Below are positions 1-7,891 of a stretch of DNA of 36,420 nucleotides, in pieces. Where the stretch lies: positions 1-36,420 of the forward strand of contig JAGHUF010000025.1 in assembly GCA_018064935.1 (NCBI GenBank), read 5' to 3'. Under the pieces are notes generated by a model. That model was given only the letters and a program-made list of their open reading frames with translations, searched no databases and had not been told where the DNA came from. A program made the position numbers and the translations under genes. Within the stretch, counting starts at the first letter, position 1; each line of letters opens with the position of its first letter. Origin of the DNA: Candidatus Merdinaster equi. Lineage in GTDB: Bacteria; Bacillota; Clostridia; Lachnospirales; Lachnospiraceae.

Positions 1-1070
1 CCTCCGTTCCTTGCTATGTGAACAACTCTATCCTCCAGTGGTTGCCGCATAATTTCGATGGTTCCTCTTCTAAATTCAGGTAACTCATCCAGGAACAATA
101 CTCCTCGATGCGACAAGCTTATGATTCCTGGCTTTGGAACACGACCTCCACCTGCAAGTGCTGTCATAGTTATTGTGTGATGTGGATTTAGAAAAGGTCG
201 CGTAGTGATTAAAGGTCGTTCCCTAGTGAGCAAACCTGCAACGCTATAGATTTTCGACACCTCTATGCTTTCATCCATGGATAATGGTGGCATTATCGTT
301 GGAATTCTTTTTGCAATCATAGTCTTTCCTGAGCCTGGTGGACCAACCAATAACATGTGATGAAATCCTGCCGCTGCCACCTCAGCAGCGCGTTTTACCA
401 TAGCCTGACCATGTATATCTGCAAAATCCACCTCATGCAAATCGGACGGTTTTATTTTTATAAGTTGCTCCTCAGATATATATTTTTCATGGATTTCACC
501 ATATTTGCATACTTCTTCAAGAGTCACATTTTCATTATCAATCTGTTCTTGTTCATCTCTCCCACAAAAGTATTCAATCAACGCACTCACGTCATTTATT
601 CCGACAATTTTAACCCCCTTTATAACAGATGCCTCTGCTTCGTTATCTCTAGGCACAATGACTGTATGAACCACGTTGCTTTCCACAGCTGCGATTACAA
701 TAGGAAGAACTCCGTTAACACTTTTTATCTCACCATTAAGTCCCAATTCTCCTAAAAATAGACACCCCTTTGTCATATCCTCCTGAATAATTCCCAGTGC
801 AGACATAAGTCCTGCTGCGATTGGTAAATCGAATGCCGTCCCCTCTTTTCTTACATTTCCGGGTGATAGATTAATCGTTATCTTCATTGGAGGAATGTTG
901 ATTCCTGCATTTTTTAGCGCTACCTTCACTCGTTCTTTGGCTTCTCTGACTTCGCCAGACAATAGGCCTACAAGTTCTATTCCTGGAAGCCCTGTGCTGA
1001 TGTCCACTTCTACATATATGAAATTGCTGTGAATACCGGCTGTTGTTGCTGATAGTATTGATGCGTACAT
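1..1070 (-). CDS. comM: ComM/YifB-family AAA+ ATPase (Mg-chelatase-like), 3' end beyond window
   Basis: The first 356 codons of a protein that is about 500 residues in this family. Residues 1-200 form the ChlI-like N-terminal domain ([17 protein letters not shown], then [15 protein letters not shown]). The AAA+ Mg-chelatase domain follows, with Walker A GPPGSGKT at residues 243-250 and a Walker B-like [11 protein letters not shown] near 330. The start is fixed by an AAGGAG box just upstream. ComM is a DNA helicase that extends branch migration during natural transformation; in Firmicutes its role is less certain. The gene diverges from a small gene at 1188 and shares an intergenic region with a perfect LexA box 18 bases upstream of its start, so it may also be damage-regulated. 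The C-terminal third lies outside the window. Confidence 0.9.
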   Translation of the reverse strand, partial: MYASILSATTAGIHSNFIYVEVDISTGLPGIELVGLLSGEVREAKERVKVALKNAGINIPPMKITINLSPGNVRKEGTAFDLPIAAGLMSALGIIQEDMTKGCLFLGELGLNGEIKSVNGVLPIVIAAVESNVVHTVIVPRDNEAEASVIKGVKIVGINDVSALIEYFCGRDEQEQIDNENVTLEEVCKYGEIHEKYISEEQLIKIKPSDLHEVDFADIHGQAMVKRAAEVAAAGFHHMLLVGPPGSGKTMIAKRIPTIMPPLSMDESIEVSKIYSVAGLLTRERPLITTRPFLNPHHTITMTALAGGGRVPKPGIISLSHRGVLFLDELPEFRRGTIEIMRQPLEDRVVHIARNG

Positions 1071-1078
1071 TATTCTCC

Positions 1079-1107
1079 TTTACTTTTCGAACATATGTTT
1101 GTATTAT
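1079..1107 (+). promoter_or_regulatory. Sigma-A-like promoter carrying a LexA (SOS) box
   Basis: CGAACATATGTTTG at 1088-1101 matches the Firmicutes LexA consensus CGAACRNRYGTTYG at every position. It fills most of the 17-base spacer between a -35-like TTTACT (1079-1084) and a -10-like TATTAT (1102-1107) that would drive the 93-residue gene at 1188. LexA bound here should block that promoter. The box also lies 18 bases upstream of the comM start on the other strand. The box is seen directly; the promoter assignment is inference. Confidence 0.8.
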
Positions 1108-1187
1108 GTATATAGTAATCCTCTTTTCTGAGAAACTTGAACATATATTTAACTACTTGATTGATTAAACTTGTCGAAAGGAGCAGC

Positions 1188-1469
1188 ATGAAGCGAATTT
1201 CATATACTTCATATGATTACATTCAGACAAATGTCGTGCCTGTAATAGCCTCCTTTGACTCAGAAGGACACATTTCACCGCTCTACGTAAGAGTGCAAGG
1301 AGAACCCTTTAAGATTCACTCTTTCTGGATTAAGAGCAGCGGTCGCTTTAATTTGATTGAATACAACTGTAAATTGCTGAAAGGCAACCAGATTGTACAT
1401 CTCAACCTGATATATCATCAGGCAGAAAACATCTGGACTATCCCAGATGAGTTACAATATTCAAGTTGA
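1188..1469 (+). CDS. Unknown 93-residue protein under a LexA box
   Basis: I do not recognise this gene with certainty. The start at 1188 has an AAAGGAG box four bases upstream; an in-frame TTG at 1161 lacks one. The protein has no signal peptide or membrane segment. It is rich in aromatic residues and strands, with patterns such as SPLYVRVQGEPFKIHSFW and YNCKLLKGNQIVHLNLIY, which suggest a small all-beta domain. The general layout (charged start, G-x-x-x-x-I-x-x-x-W, a basic centre, a C-terminal Trp) recalls the small DUF6504-like proteins found beside translesion polymerase genes in actinobacteria, but this is only a resemblance by eye. The LexA box in its promoter points to expression during the SOS response. 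A terminator hairpin lies about 135 bases downstream. Confidence 0.75.
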   Translation: MKRISYTSYDYIQTNVVPVIASFDSEGHISPLYVRVQGEPFKIHSFWIKSSGRFNLIEYNCKLLKGNQIVHLNLIYHQAENIWTIPDELQYSS

Positions 1470-1600
1470 AACTCGATTGATATTTTGTAACCATTGTCTA
1501 TGGTACTACGTTGACTCATTCTTGTAAATAACTATTTTCATATTTCCCAGAAATTGAGAAACGCGCAAGCAATGCATTCAACAGGCAAAAGCCATATAGT

Positions 1601-1636
1601 AAAAGCCCTGCGTTATCGCAGGGCCTTACATTTTTT
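1601..1636. terminator. Two-way terminator between the 93-residue gene and pilT
   Basis: GCCCTGCG (1605-1612) pairs with CGCAGGGC (1617-1624) around a TTAT loop. On the + strand it is followed by CTTACATTTTTT; on the - strand by TTTTACT. The genes on both sides converge on it. The rest of 1470-1688 shows nothing else recognisable. Confidence 0.8.
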
Positions 1637-1688
1637 ATATAAATTTCTTTCACCGAAACCAAGGTGGATTACGCTAGCAAGTAAGCTA

Positions 1689-2750
1689 TTACATTACCTT
1701 CATAGCCATATCATCAGGATTAACAGCAAACTGAATTGCCATATCCTTGCTAATCTTACGATCCATGTACAGCTGCTGAAGAGCTTCATCCATAGTAATC
1801 ATTCCAAGCTTACGGTTGGTCTGCATTACTGATACAAGCTGATGTGACTTACCTTCACGAATAAGGTTTCTAACAGCATGGTTAGCATGCATAACTTCAA
1901 ATGCAGCAACACGGGCTTTTCCATCATATGTAGGGACAAGCTGCTGAGAAATAACTGCCTCAAGTACGTTAGAGAGCTGAACTCTAATCTGCTGCTGCTG
2001 ATGAGGAGGGAATACATCGATAACACGGTCTACAGTACTTGCAGCACCAATGGTATGCAATGTTGACAGCACAAGGTGTCCTGTCTCTGCCGCAGTAATA
2101 GCAACACTGATTGTATCGAAGTCACGCATCTCTCCTACGAGAATTACATCAGGGTCTTCACGGAGTGCTGCACGAAGTGCATCTGCATATGAACGTGTAT
2201 CAAGACCAATCTCTCTCTGGTTAACGATTGAGTTGTGATGAGAGTGCAAATACTCGATAGGATCTTCCAATGTGATAATGTGTGCATCTCTTGTTTTATT
2301 AATTGTATCAATAATTGCTGCAAGAGTAGTTGACTTACCTGAACCGGTAGGTCCTGTTACAAGAATAAGACCTCTCTTACGCTGAGCCAAATCAATAACA
2401 GAACTAGGAACTCCTAACTTCTCTGGTGAAGGAATCACGGTATCTACAAGACGAAGCGCGATTGCAGCTGAACCTCTCTGCTTATATGCATTAACACGGT
2501 AACGAGCTACATTTGCGAGTGAGAATGACATATCATACTCTCCGATAGCATCAAACTTCTTGAACTGCTCTTCAGACATGATATCCATAGCCACCTGTAA
2601 TGTATCTGCTGGGTTAAGCTTATCAAAATCCATTGTAAGCAACTTACCATTTACACGCATCTTAGGTGGAACACCTACTGTAATATGAACATCGGATGCA
2701 CCTGCTTCCTTGGCAATTGTAAGTACCTCTTCAACATTTATCTGGCTCAT
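1689..2750 (-). CDS. pilT: PilT-type twitching-motility/retraction ATPase
   Basis: A 353-residue hexameric secretion-superfamily ATPase that powers retraction of type IV pili at the inner face of the membrane. Visible motifs are an N-terminal domain with ASDVHITVG (18-26), Walker A GPTGSGKS (133-140), the Asp box (ITLEDPIEY), Walker B DPDVILVGEMRD near 197-208, the His box ETGHLVLSTLHT, and a PilT-like AVRNLIREGK, a variant of the AIRNLIRE signature that separates PilT from PilB. The length is normal for PilT. The start has an AAAGGAG box. It lies 63 bases downstream of the HD-domain gene in the same direction, so both are probably read from the promoter at 4065-4093. No other pilus gene is in the window. 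Confidence 0.93.
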   Translation of the reverse strand: MSQINVEEVLTIAKEAGASDVHITVGVPPKMRVNGKLLTMDFDKLNPADTLQVAMDIMSEEQFKKFDAIGEYDMSFSLANVARYRVNAYKQRGSAAIALRLVDTVIPSPEKLGVPSSVIDLAQRKRGLILVTGPTGSGKSTTLAAIIDTINKTRDAHIITLEDPIEYLHSHHNSIVNQREIGLDTRSYADALRAALREDPDVILVGEMRDFDTISVAITAAETGHLVLSTLHTIGAASTVDRVIDVFPPHQQQQIRVQLSNVLEAVISQQLVPTYDGKARVAAFEVMHANHAVRNLIREGKSHQLVSVMQTNRKLGMITMDEALQQLYMDRKISKDMAIQFAVNPDDMAMKVM

Positions 2751-2813
2751 TTAATTTATCTCCTTTCCATCAATTGATGGTTTTGTTCTAAAACGTTCTT
2801 TTCCCAAAACACC

Positions 2814-3980
2814 TTATATGAATATTGGTGTTTCTACAATATCGTCATCCCCCGGAACCTCAACATATTCTGGTTCCTCCACCTGAATACCACTCTTCTT
2901 AAGAAGCGATGTATCCATAATATAACGATTATCCAGAGTCTTCATAATATCGACGATATGCATATCTGAATAAACAGAATTTGATAAATCGATAATACTG
3001 TTAGATGAGAAAGTAAGAACCATTGGTCTTAGAATATCATATTCATTACTTGTCAAAACAAGACCCTTCTCACCACTATTCAGCTCAACACTTGTTCCTG
3101 GTGCAAGAATATTAATTGAGCCAATCAAAGCCTGCACTTCTTCTTCGCCAAAAATATCCTTGTGCTCTAACAGATATCTAATAGCTGCAACTTCTGATTT
3201 TGGTTCTGCGCCAAACTTCATTGCAGTCATCTCATCATAGACATTCGCAATAGCAAGAACCTTCGCTCCTCTTACAACCTTGCCCTGAGCAGAATCACCT
3301 TCCTCATTCTTCTCAGCCTGAACCTGCATCTTCATTGCCTGAATGCACATTCTCTTTACTCCTGAGTAAGACGAGAATACATTGTCAATCACATCGTAGC
3401 CCTTGATTTCTGCTGCGCGCATTGCATTCTTGGCCTTATCTGAAATCTCAGCCTCATCAAGCACATCCTTCTCAAGATTAAGCTTGCCAACATCATGGGA
3501 AAGGGCTGCAATCATAACCTCAAGCTGATCCTCAACCTTCATGTTGAGAACATGGGTCATGAGTGCACACATAATCGCAACATTTAATGTATGCTTAAAA
3601 ACATAATCTTCCTTGCTTCTAAGGCTCTGTATCAAATTAATCTTACGATTCAAATGACCGTAATTTTTAATTATATTACCCAATATAATCTGCGTCTTAG
3701 GTGCTTTCGAATTCTGGGAAATAGAATTAAGTTCATCCTGAATCGCGAAGACGGTCATCGTCTGGAAACGCTCAAACTCAATATCATCCTTAGTCATCGG
3801 TGGAACGGGTTCAGCCGGCTCAAGAATAAAAATACCGATAAGTCCGAAGTTATTTATTGAAGTAATACCCTGCGTAGTAAGCTTGGAATTCCTCTCATAC
3901 AATAAGACTCCGTTTTTGTTATATATAGGCCTTGCCAAACGCATGCCCACTTTAAGTTCAGACGCTTTAACAAATAGCAT
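2814..3980 (-). CDS. HD-GYP-like domain protein with degraded catalytic site
   Basis: A 388-residue cytoplasmic protein with the layout of HD-GYP cyclic-di-GMP phosphodiesterases. The N-terminal part (ASELKVGMRLARPIYNKNG) is typical, the HD core has H130 and H162-D163-xx-K166 (SHDVGK), and the C-terminal part has a PGTSVELNSGEKGLVL segment. The rest of the metal site appears lost. The usual HHE..DG.GYP stretch is replaced by a Lys/Gln/Glu-rich segment with no His, the downstream His of the H-P-x-x-G region is absent (IKGYDVID), and the Asp of the ADVYDAMT-type motif reads ANVYDEMT. I infer a c-di-GMP sensor or scaffold rather than an active enzyme. Its place directly before pilT suggests a role in controlling pilus retraction. 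The start has an AAGGATG box and a good promoter lies about 85 bases upstream. Confidence 0.8.
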   Translation of the reverse strand: MLFVKASELKVGMRLARPIYNKNGVLLYERNSKLTTQGITSINNFGLIGIFILEPAEPVPPMTKDDIEFERFQTMTVFAIQDELNSISQNSKAPKTQIILGNIIKNYGHLNRKINLIQSLRSKEDYVFKHTLNVAIMCALMTHVLNMKVEDQLEVMIAALSHDVGKLNLEKDVLDEAEISDKAKNAMRAAEIKGYDVIDNVFSSYSGVKRMCIQAMKMQVQAEKNEEGDSAQGKVVRGAKVLAIANVYDEMTAMKFGAEPKSEVAAIRYLLEHKDIFGEEEVQALIGSINILAPGTSVELNSGEKGLVLTSNEYDILRPMVLTFSSNSIIDLSNSVYSDMHIVDIMKTLDNRYIMDTSLLKKSGIQVEEPEYVEVPGDDDIVETPIFI

Positions 3981-4064
3981 TTTTTACATCCTTTTTTCAG
4001 GTGCTTTTACATTAGTTTTTCTGTGTATTCCATGCATTTTTGCATAAAATAACGCACACTAATT

Positions 4065-4093
4065 ATTATAAAAAATTTTCCAACCATGTGCAA
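4065..4093 (-). promoter_or_regulatory. Sigma-A promoter for the HD-domain gene and pilT
   Basis: Read on the minus strand: TTGCAC (4088-4093), a 17-base spacer, then a perfect TATAAT (4065-4070). The leader to the start at 3980 is about 80 bases and shows no recognised riboswitch; in particular I see no GEMM-type c-di-GMP motif. Confidence 0.75.
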
Positions 4094-4110
4094 CTGAAAA
4101 TACATTCATA

Positions 4111-5379
4111 TCACACAAAATCGCTCATGACATAATTCGCCACATCAAGCCCTTTACTGGTCAGCTTCAAATATTCTCCTTCCAGTACCAAAAGCCCTTC
4201 CCGGACGTGCTTGTCTATGACATCTTTATAGAATTCCATTGGAATAATTCCATATTGATTTTTTCTAATAACATTTACTCCATCGATAAGCCTAAGCCCT
4301 AAGAACATCTCCTCCGCCATACAGTCGTCAACGCTCAGTTTCTCCATATCCCTGTATATACCCGCGAGGTTTATCTCATCTGATACAGTTTTACCAGCCC
4401 CTGCCCAAGCATATTCATCAGGATTTCTAGTGACGCTGAACCTTGTGTCGTTTATGAGCGAAGCCGCTCCCAGGCCAAATCCAATATAGTCCGCTCTCTT
4501 CCAATACGAAAGATTATGCCTGCATTCATATCCAGTTTTTGCGTAGTTAGATATCTCATATCGGTTGTATCCGTTTTCCGCCAGCACTCTTCCCGTAAGT
4601 TCATATAGATTTCTATCCGTATCCTCATCTACTGCCCCATCCGGATACAGTTTCTCGTAGGGTGTCCCCTCTTCGACAATGAGACTATATGCCGAAATAT
4701 GCTCCGGACCAAGCTCAATTGCTTTCTCGAGATTTGTTTTGAGCGACATGGCATCCTGCCCCGGTATGCCCGTCATAAGGTCGATATTGATATTTGTAAA
4801 GCCCGCCATTCGTGCCAGCTTAAATGTTTCTATAACATCCTCTGCCTTGTGAATTCTCCCAAGCTTTGCTAATTCCTCATCGCAAAAAGACTGAGCGCCG
4901 ATACTTATACGATTTATCCCGTACTTCCTATACTGCACCAGCTTGTCCATTGAGACAGTTCCGGGATTAACTTCAATTGATATCTCTGGTTCAAGTTTAT
5001 CACTGCTTACACTCGACGCATCACATGACTCTAATTTATACGTGCCCATCTGCACGTCTTCAACGCCGTCACTGGCTTTTACCGATTCAAAAACAAACTT
5101 CTCCTTAATTACCTTCAAGATTTCCCCGATATATTCAGCTTCAATGCACGATGGCGTTCCTCCACCAATAAATATTGTGTTGACGGTGAACTCATCTGCG
5201 AGCTTCTCTGCTTCCATTCTTATCTGAGATGTAAGGCTCTTAATGTAATTATCAACTCTACCCTCTTTACATGCGCCATCACTTCCCACAGGAAATGACA
5301 GAAAGTCACAGTACAGACATTTTCGTACGCAATATGGTATATGGATATATATTCCGAGTTTCTTTTTTCCATTCATCAT
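4111..5379 (-). CDS. hemW: HemW-type radical SAM protein (heme chaperone, formerly coproporphyrinogen oxidase-like)
   Basis: A radical SAM protein with C17-x3-C21-x2-C24 followed by DF (YCVRKCLYCDF). This is the HemW form: true HemN has a fourth Cys right after. Other family motifs are FIGGGTPS, EVNPGT, NRISIGAQSF, ISAYSLIVEEGTPY and RYEISNYAK. The reading frame is open back to an ATG at 5505, but a rho-independent terminator lies at 5462-5494 inside that extension. The ATG pair at 5379/5376 is therefore the likely start (422 residues). Its ribosome site is weak (GGAAAAGAAG). About 30 extra residues rich in Asp, Ser and Val sit between the helix after GGGTPS and EVNPGT, longer than usual. HemW is thought to carry heme to acceptor proteins. 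The lepA-hemW order is standard in Firmicutes. Confidence 0.88.
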   Translation of the reverse strand: MMNGKKKLGIYIHIPYCVRKCLYCDFLSFPVGSDGACKEGRVDNYIKSLTSQIRMEAEKLADEFTVNTIFIGGGTPSCIEAEYIGEILKVIKEKFVFESVKASDGVEDVQMGTYKLESCDASSVSSDKLEPEISIEVNPGTVSMDKLVQYRKYGINRISIGAQSFCDEELAKLGRIHKAEDVIETFKLARMAGFTNINIDLMTGIPGQDAMSLKTNLEKAIELGPEHISAYSLIVEEGTPYEKLYPDGAVDEDTDRNLYELTGRVLAENGYNRYEISNYAKTGYECRHNLSYWKRADYIGFGLGAASLINDTRFSVTRNPDEYAWAGAGKTVSDEINLAGIYRDMEKLSVDDCMAEEMFLGLRLIDGVNVIRKNQYGIIPMEFYKDVIDKHVREGLLVLEGEYLKLTSKGLDVANYVMSDFV

Positions 5380-5461
5380 GTAAATCTTCTTTTCCAGGTG
5401 GCTTGTTGCGAAACTATTCTTAACTTCAGCTGAAGTGAGTAAATATCTAAAATAGCTGTAT

Positions 5462-5494
5462 AAAAAAGTCAGCAGGCTTTCCCTGCCTGCCGAC
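5462..5494 (-). terminator. Terminator directly after lepA
   Basis: On the minus strand, GTCGGCAGG follows the lepA stop codon immediately and pairs with CCTGCTGAC (one mismatch, a G opposite an A), then TTTTTT. It shows that lepA and hemW are not a simple read-through pair and argues against the longest hemW start. Confidence 0.85.
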
Positions 5495-7300
5495 TCATTC
5501 CTCATCCAGTTTCAGGACTGACATAAACGCCTTCTGAGGTATTTCAACATTACCAATCTGGCGCATTCTCTTCTTACCTTCCTTCTGTTTCTCAAGAAGT
5601 TTCTTCTTACGGCTTATATCTCCGCCATAACACTTGGCAAGAACATCTTTACGCATCGCTTTAACTGTCTCACGAGCAATAATTTTACCACCCACAGCAG
5701 CCTGAATAGGGATTTCGAACAAATGCCTTGGAATCTCATCTTTGAGTTTCTCACACATTTTACGTCCTCTCTCATATGCACTGTCCGCATGTACAATGAA
5801 GGAAAGGGCATCTACTTCCTCGCGATTAATAAGAATATCAAGTTTAACAAGCTTACTCTGCTCATATCCCTTTAGATCATAATCAAATGATGCATATCCT
5901 CTTGACCTTGATTTCAGTGCATCAAAGAAATCGTAAATAATCTCATTGAGTGGCAAATCATATTTTAATAGTGCTCTGTTCTGCGAAGTATATTCTGTAG
6001 AAATATATCGTCCACGTCTCTCCTGACATAGCTGCATAATAGGCCCAATGAATTCTGTAGTCACCATTATTTCGGCCGAGACAATAGGTTCCTCCATATA
6101 CTCAATCACAGATGGATCTGGTAGATTTGATGGGTTAGTAAGTTCTATCATCTCACCATCAGTCTTATATACCCTGTATACAACTCCAGGAGCAGTTGTA
6201 ACAAGATCCAGATTATATTCTCTCTCAAGTCTTTCCTGAATAATCTCAAGATGAAGAAGGCCTAAAAATCCGCATCTGAATCCAAATCCAAGTGCAATAG
6301 ATGACTCTGGCTCATAATTGAGTGACGCATCATTAAGCTGAAGCTTCTCAAGTGCATCGCGAAGGTCAGGATACTTAGCTCCGTCTGCAGGGTACAACCC
6401 GCAATAGACCATAGACTGGACCTTCTTATATCCTGGAAGTGCCTCTTCACATGGATTATTTGCGTCAGTCACAGTATCTCCCACTGCAGTATCTTTCAGA
6501 TTTTTAATTGATGCCGTTATATATCCAACCATTCCGGCACTGAGCTCATCACATGGAATAAACTGTCCTGCGCCAAAATATCCGACTTCAACAACTGATT
6601 CAGATGCACCAGTTGCCATCATCTTAATCTGCGTTCCTTTTTTTACGCTGCCCTCCATCACTCGGCAGAATATAATAACTCCCTTATATGAATCATATAC
6701 TGAGTCAAAAATAAGTGCTTTAAGAGGTGCATTCACATCCCCCTTGGGCGCTGGAATCTTGTGCACAATTGCCTCTAAAACATCTTCAATACCAATTCCA
6801 TTTTTTGCAGAAATCAAAGGTGCATCCTGCGCTTCAATTCCGATTACGTCCTCAATCTCATCAATAACTCGCTGTGGTTCAGCAGATGGCAAATCAATCT
6901 TATTTATTACAGGAAAAACATCAAGGTCATGATCAAGGGCCAAGTATACATTAGCAAGTGTCTGCGCCTCAATTCCCTGTGCAGCATCAACAACCAGAAT
7001 AGCCCCGTCGCATGCAGCAAGAGACCTGCTCACCTCATAATTAAAGTCAACATGTCCAGGCGTATCAATAAGGTTGAAGACATACTCCTGCCCATCGTTT
7101 GCGCGATAAATTGTTCGCACTGCCTGCGCCTTTATAGTAATGCCTCTTTCCCTCTCAAGATCCATATTATCGAGCACCTGCTCCTGCATCTCTCTCTGAG
7201 TGAGTAGTCCGGTCTTCTCTATAATCCTATCTGCAAGCGTTGACTTACCATGGTCGATATGTGCAACAATGCAGAAATTCCTTATTTTACTCTGATCCAT
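5495..7300 (-). CDS. lepA: Elongation factor 4 (LepA), ribosome back-translocase GTPase
   Basis: A 601-residue translation GTPase of normal length. It has G1 AHIDHGKST (13-21), the switch [18 protein letters not shown], and the LepA-specific C-terminal domain with [18 protein letters not shown] and [20 protein letters not shown]-like sequence near the end. LepA acts on the 70S ribosome, moving stalled post-translocation complexes and helping 30S biogenesis. The start has a TTGGAGG box. Its own promoter lies at 7330-7358 and a terminator closes it at 5462-5494. It follows rpsT directly; the sporulation genes gpr and spoIIP that sit between them in many spore-formers are missing. Confidence 0.97.
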   Translation of the reverse strand: MDQSKIRNFCIVAHIDHGKSTLADRIIEKTGLLTQREMQEQVLDNMDLERERGITIKAQAVRTIYRANDGQEYVFNLIDTPGHVDFNYEVSRSLAACDGAILVVDAAQGIEAQTLANVYLALDHDLDVFPVINKIDLPSAEPQRVIDEIEDVIGIEAQDAPLISAKNGIGIEDVLEAIVHKIPAPKGDVNAPLKALIFDSVYDSYKGVIIFCRVMEGSVKKGTQIKMMATGASESVVEVGYFGAGQFIPCDELSAGMVGYITASIKNLKDTAVGDTVTDANNPCEEALPGYKKVQSMVYCGLYPADGAKYPDLRDALEKLQLNDASLNYEPESSIALGFGFRCGFLGLLHLEIIQERLEREYNLDLVTTAPGVVYRVYKTDGEMIELTNPSNLPDPSVIEYMEEPIVSAEIMVTTEFIGPIMQLCQERRGRYISTEYTSQNRALLKYDLPLNEIIYDFFDALKSRSRGYASFDYDLKGYEQSKLVKLDILINREEVDALSFIVHADSAYERGRKMCEKLKDEIPRHLFEIPIQAAVGGKIIARETVKAMRKDVLAKCYGGDISRKKKLLEKQKEGKKRMRQIGNVEIPQKAFMSVLKLDEE

Positions 7301-7329
7301 ACTGTGCCTCCAAAAATCATTCAGTTTCC

Positions 7330-7358
7330 ATTTTACCGAAACTCGTGCATTTTGGCAA
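7330..7358 (-). promoter_or_regulatory. Sigma-A promoter for lepA
   Basis: Minus-strand TTGCCA (7353-7358), 17-base spacer, TAAAAT (7330-7335), about 30 bases upstream of the lepA start and just after the rpsT terminator. Confidence 0.75.
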
Positions 7359-7360
7359 AA

Positions 7361-7396
7361 GAAAAAAGAACCCGCATGACGGTGCAGGTTCTTTTC
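7361..7396 (-). terminator. Terminator of rpsT
   Basis: Minus-strand AAGAACCTGCA pairs with TGCGGGTTCTT over 11 bases (one G-U pair) around a CCGTCA loop, followed by TTTTTC. It lies 34 bases past the rpsT stop codon. Confidence 0.9.
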
Positions 7397-7429
7397 TGGG
7401 TTAATTATCGAATTGTACGATCTGGTCGA

Positions 7430-7693
7430 TTAAGCCAGCTTGTTTACAGCAATAGCAAGACGGGAAACCTTGCGGGATGCATAATTAGCATGATATACAC
7501 CCTTGCTTGTAGCCTTCTCGATTACGCTTGTAGCGTTAACAAGTGCAGCCTTAGCAGCTTCCTTATCATTAGCGTCGATTGCAGCGTAAACCTTCTTGCA
7601 TGCGGTCTTAACACTTGAACGGATCGCTTTATTTCTATCAGCCTTTGTCTGGCTGACTAAGATACGCTTCTTAGCAGATTTGATGTTTGCCAT
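7430..7693 (-). CDS. rpsT: Small ribosomal subunit protein S20 (bS20)
   Basis: An 87-residue basic, Ala/Lys-rich helical protein with the S20 opening MANIKSAKKRI and NKAIRSSVKTACKK, plus the C-terminal ASRKVSRLAIAVNKLA. It binds 16S rRNA early in 30S assembly. The start has a GGAGGAG box. It stands alone between a canonical promoter and its own terminator. A roughly 78-base leader with a hairpin precedes it and could serve autoregulation. Confidence 0.97.
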   Translation of the reverse strand: MANIKSAKKRILVSQTKADRNKAIRSSVKTACKKVYAAIDANDKEAAKAALVNATSVIEKATSKGVYHANYASRKVSRLAIAVNKLA

Positions 7694-7732
7694 GACAACT
7701 CCTCCATAACGAATTCTTAAGTTCAGATTCCT

Positions 7733-7763
7733 CTGTAACCTCCGGACACGGACGAATGTACAG
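7733..7763 (-). promoter_or_regulatory. Hairpin in the rpsT leader
   Basis: In the minus-strand transcript, CUGUA pairs with UACAG and encloses an inner UCCG/CGGA stem with a UGUC loop. It lies between the inferred transcription start (about 7771) and the S20 start codon. I do not recognise a named leader family; autoregulation by S20 is inference. Confidence 0.4.
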
Positions 7764-7777
7764 CGGACACCTAAACT

Positions 7778-7806
7778 ATAATAGTTATTTTTCCGGTAAC
7801 TGTCAA
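7778..7806 (-). promoter_or_regulatory. Strong sigma-A promoter for rpsT
   Basis: Minus-strand TTGACA (7801-7806, perfect), 17-base spacer, TATTAT (7778-7783). Confidence 0.9.
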
Positions 7807-7891
7807 CCGGATTTTGAGATTTTTATAATATTTTTGCATAAAACTTTCATATATTTTTTATGCAGTTTCTAATACGTCATATAAATATCGC

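Noticed and set aside
357-755. Open frame of 132 codons antisense to comM
   Set aside because: No ribosome site, hydrophobic shadow composition; comM reading is supported by Walker motifs.
1554-1832. Open frame of 92 codons through the terminator and pilT end
   Set aside because: It contains the terminator hairpin and runs antisense to pilT, with no ribosome site.
5423-5436. 14-base perfect palindrome ACTTCAGCTGAAGT between lepA terminator and hemW
   Set aside because: A palindrome of this size is expected about twice by chance in a window of this length; no promoter fits around it.
7840-7891. GCATAAAA/TTTTATGC hairpin after the TPM gene as a terminator
   Set aside because: The loop is long and the tail is A-rich on the coding strand of the TPM gene.
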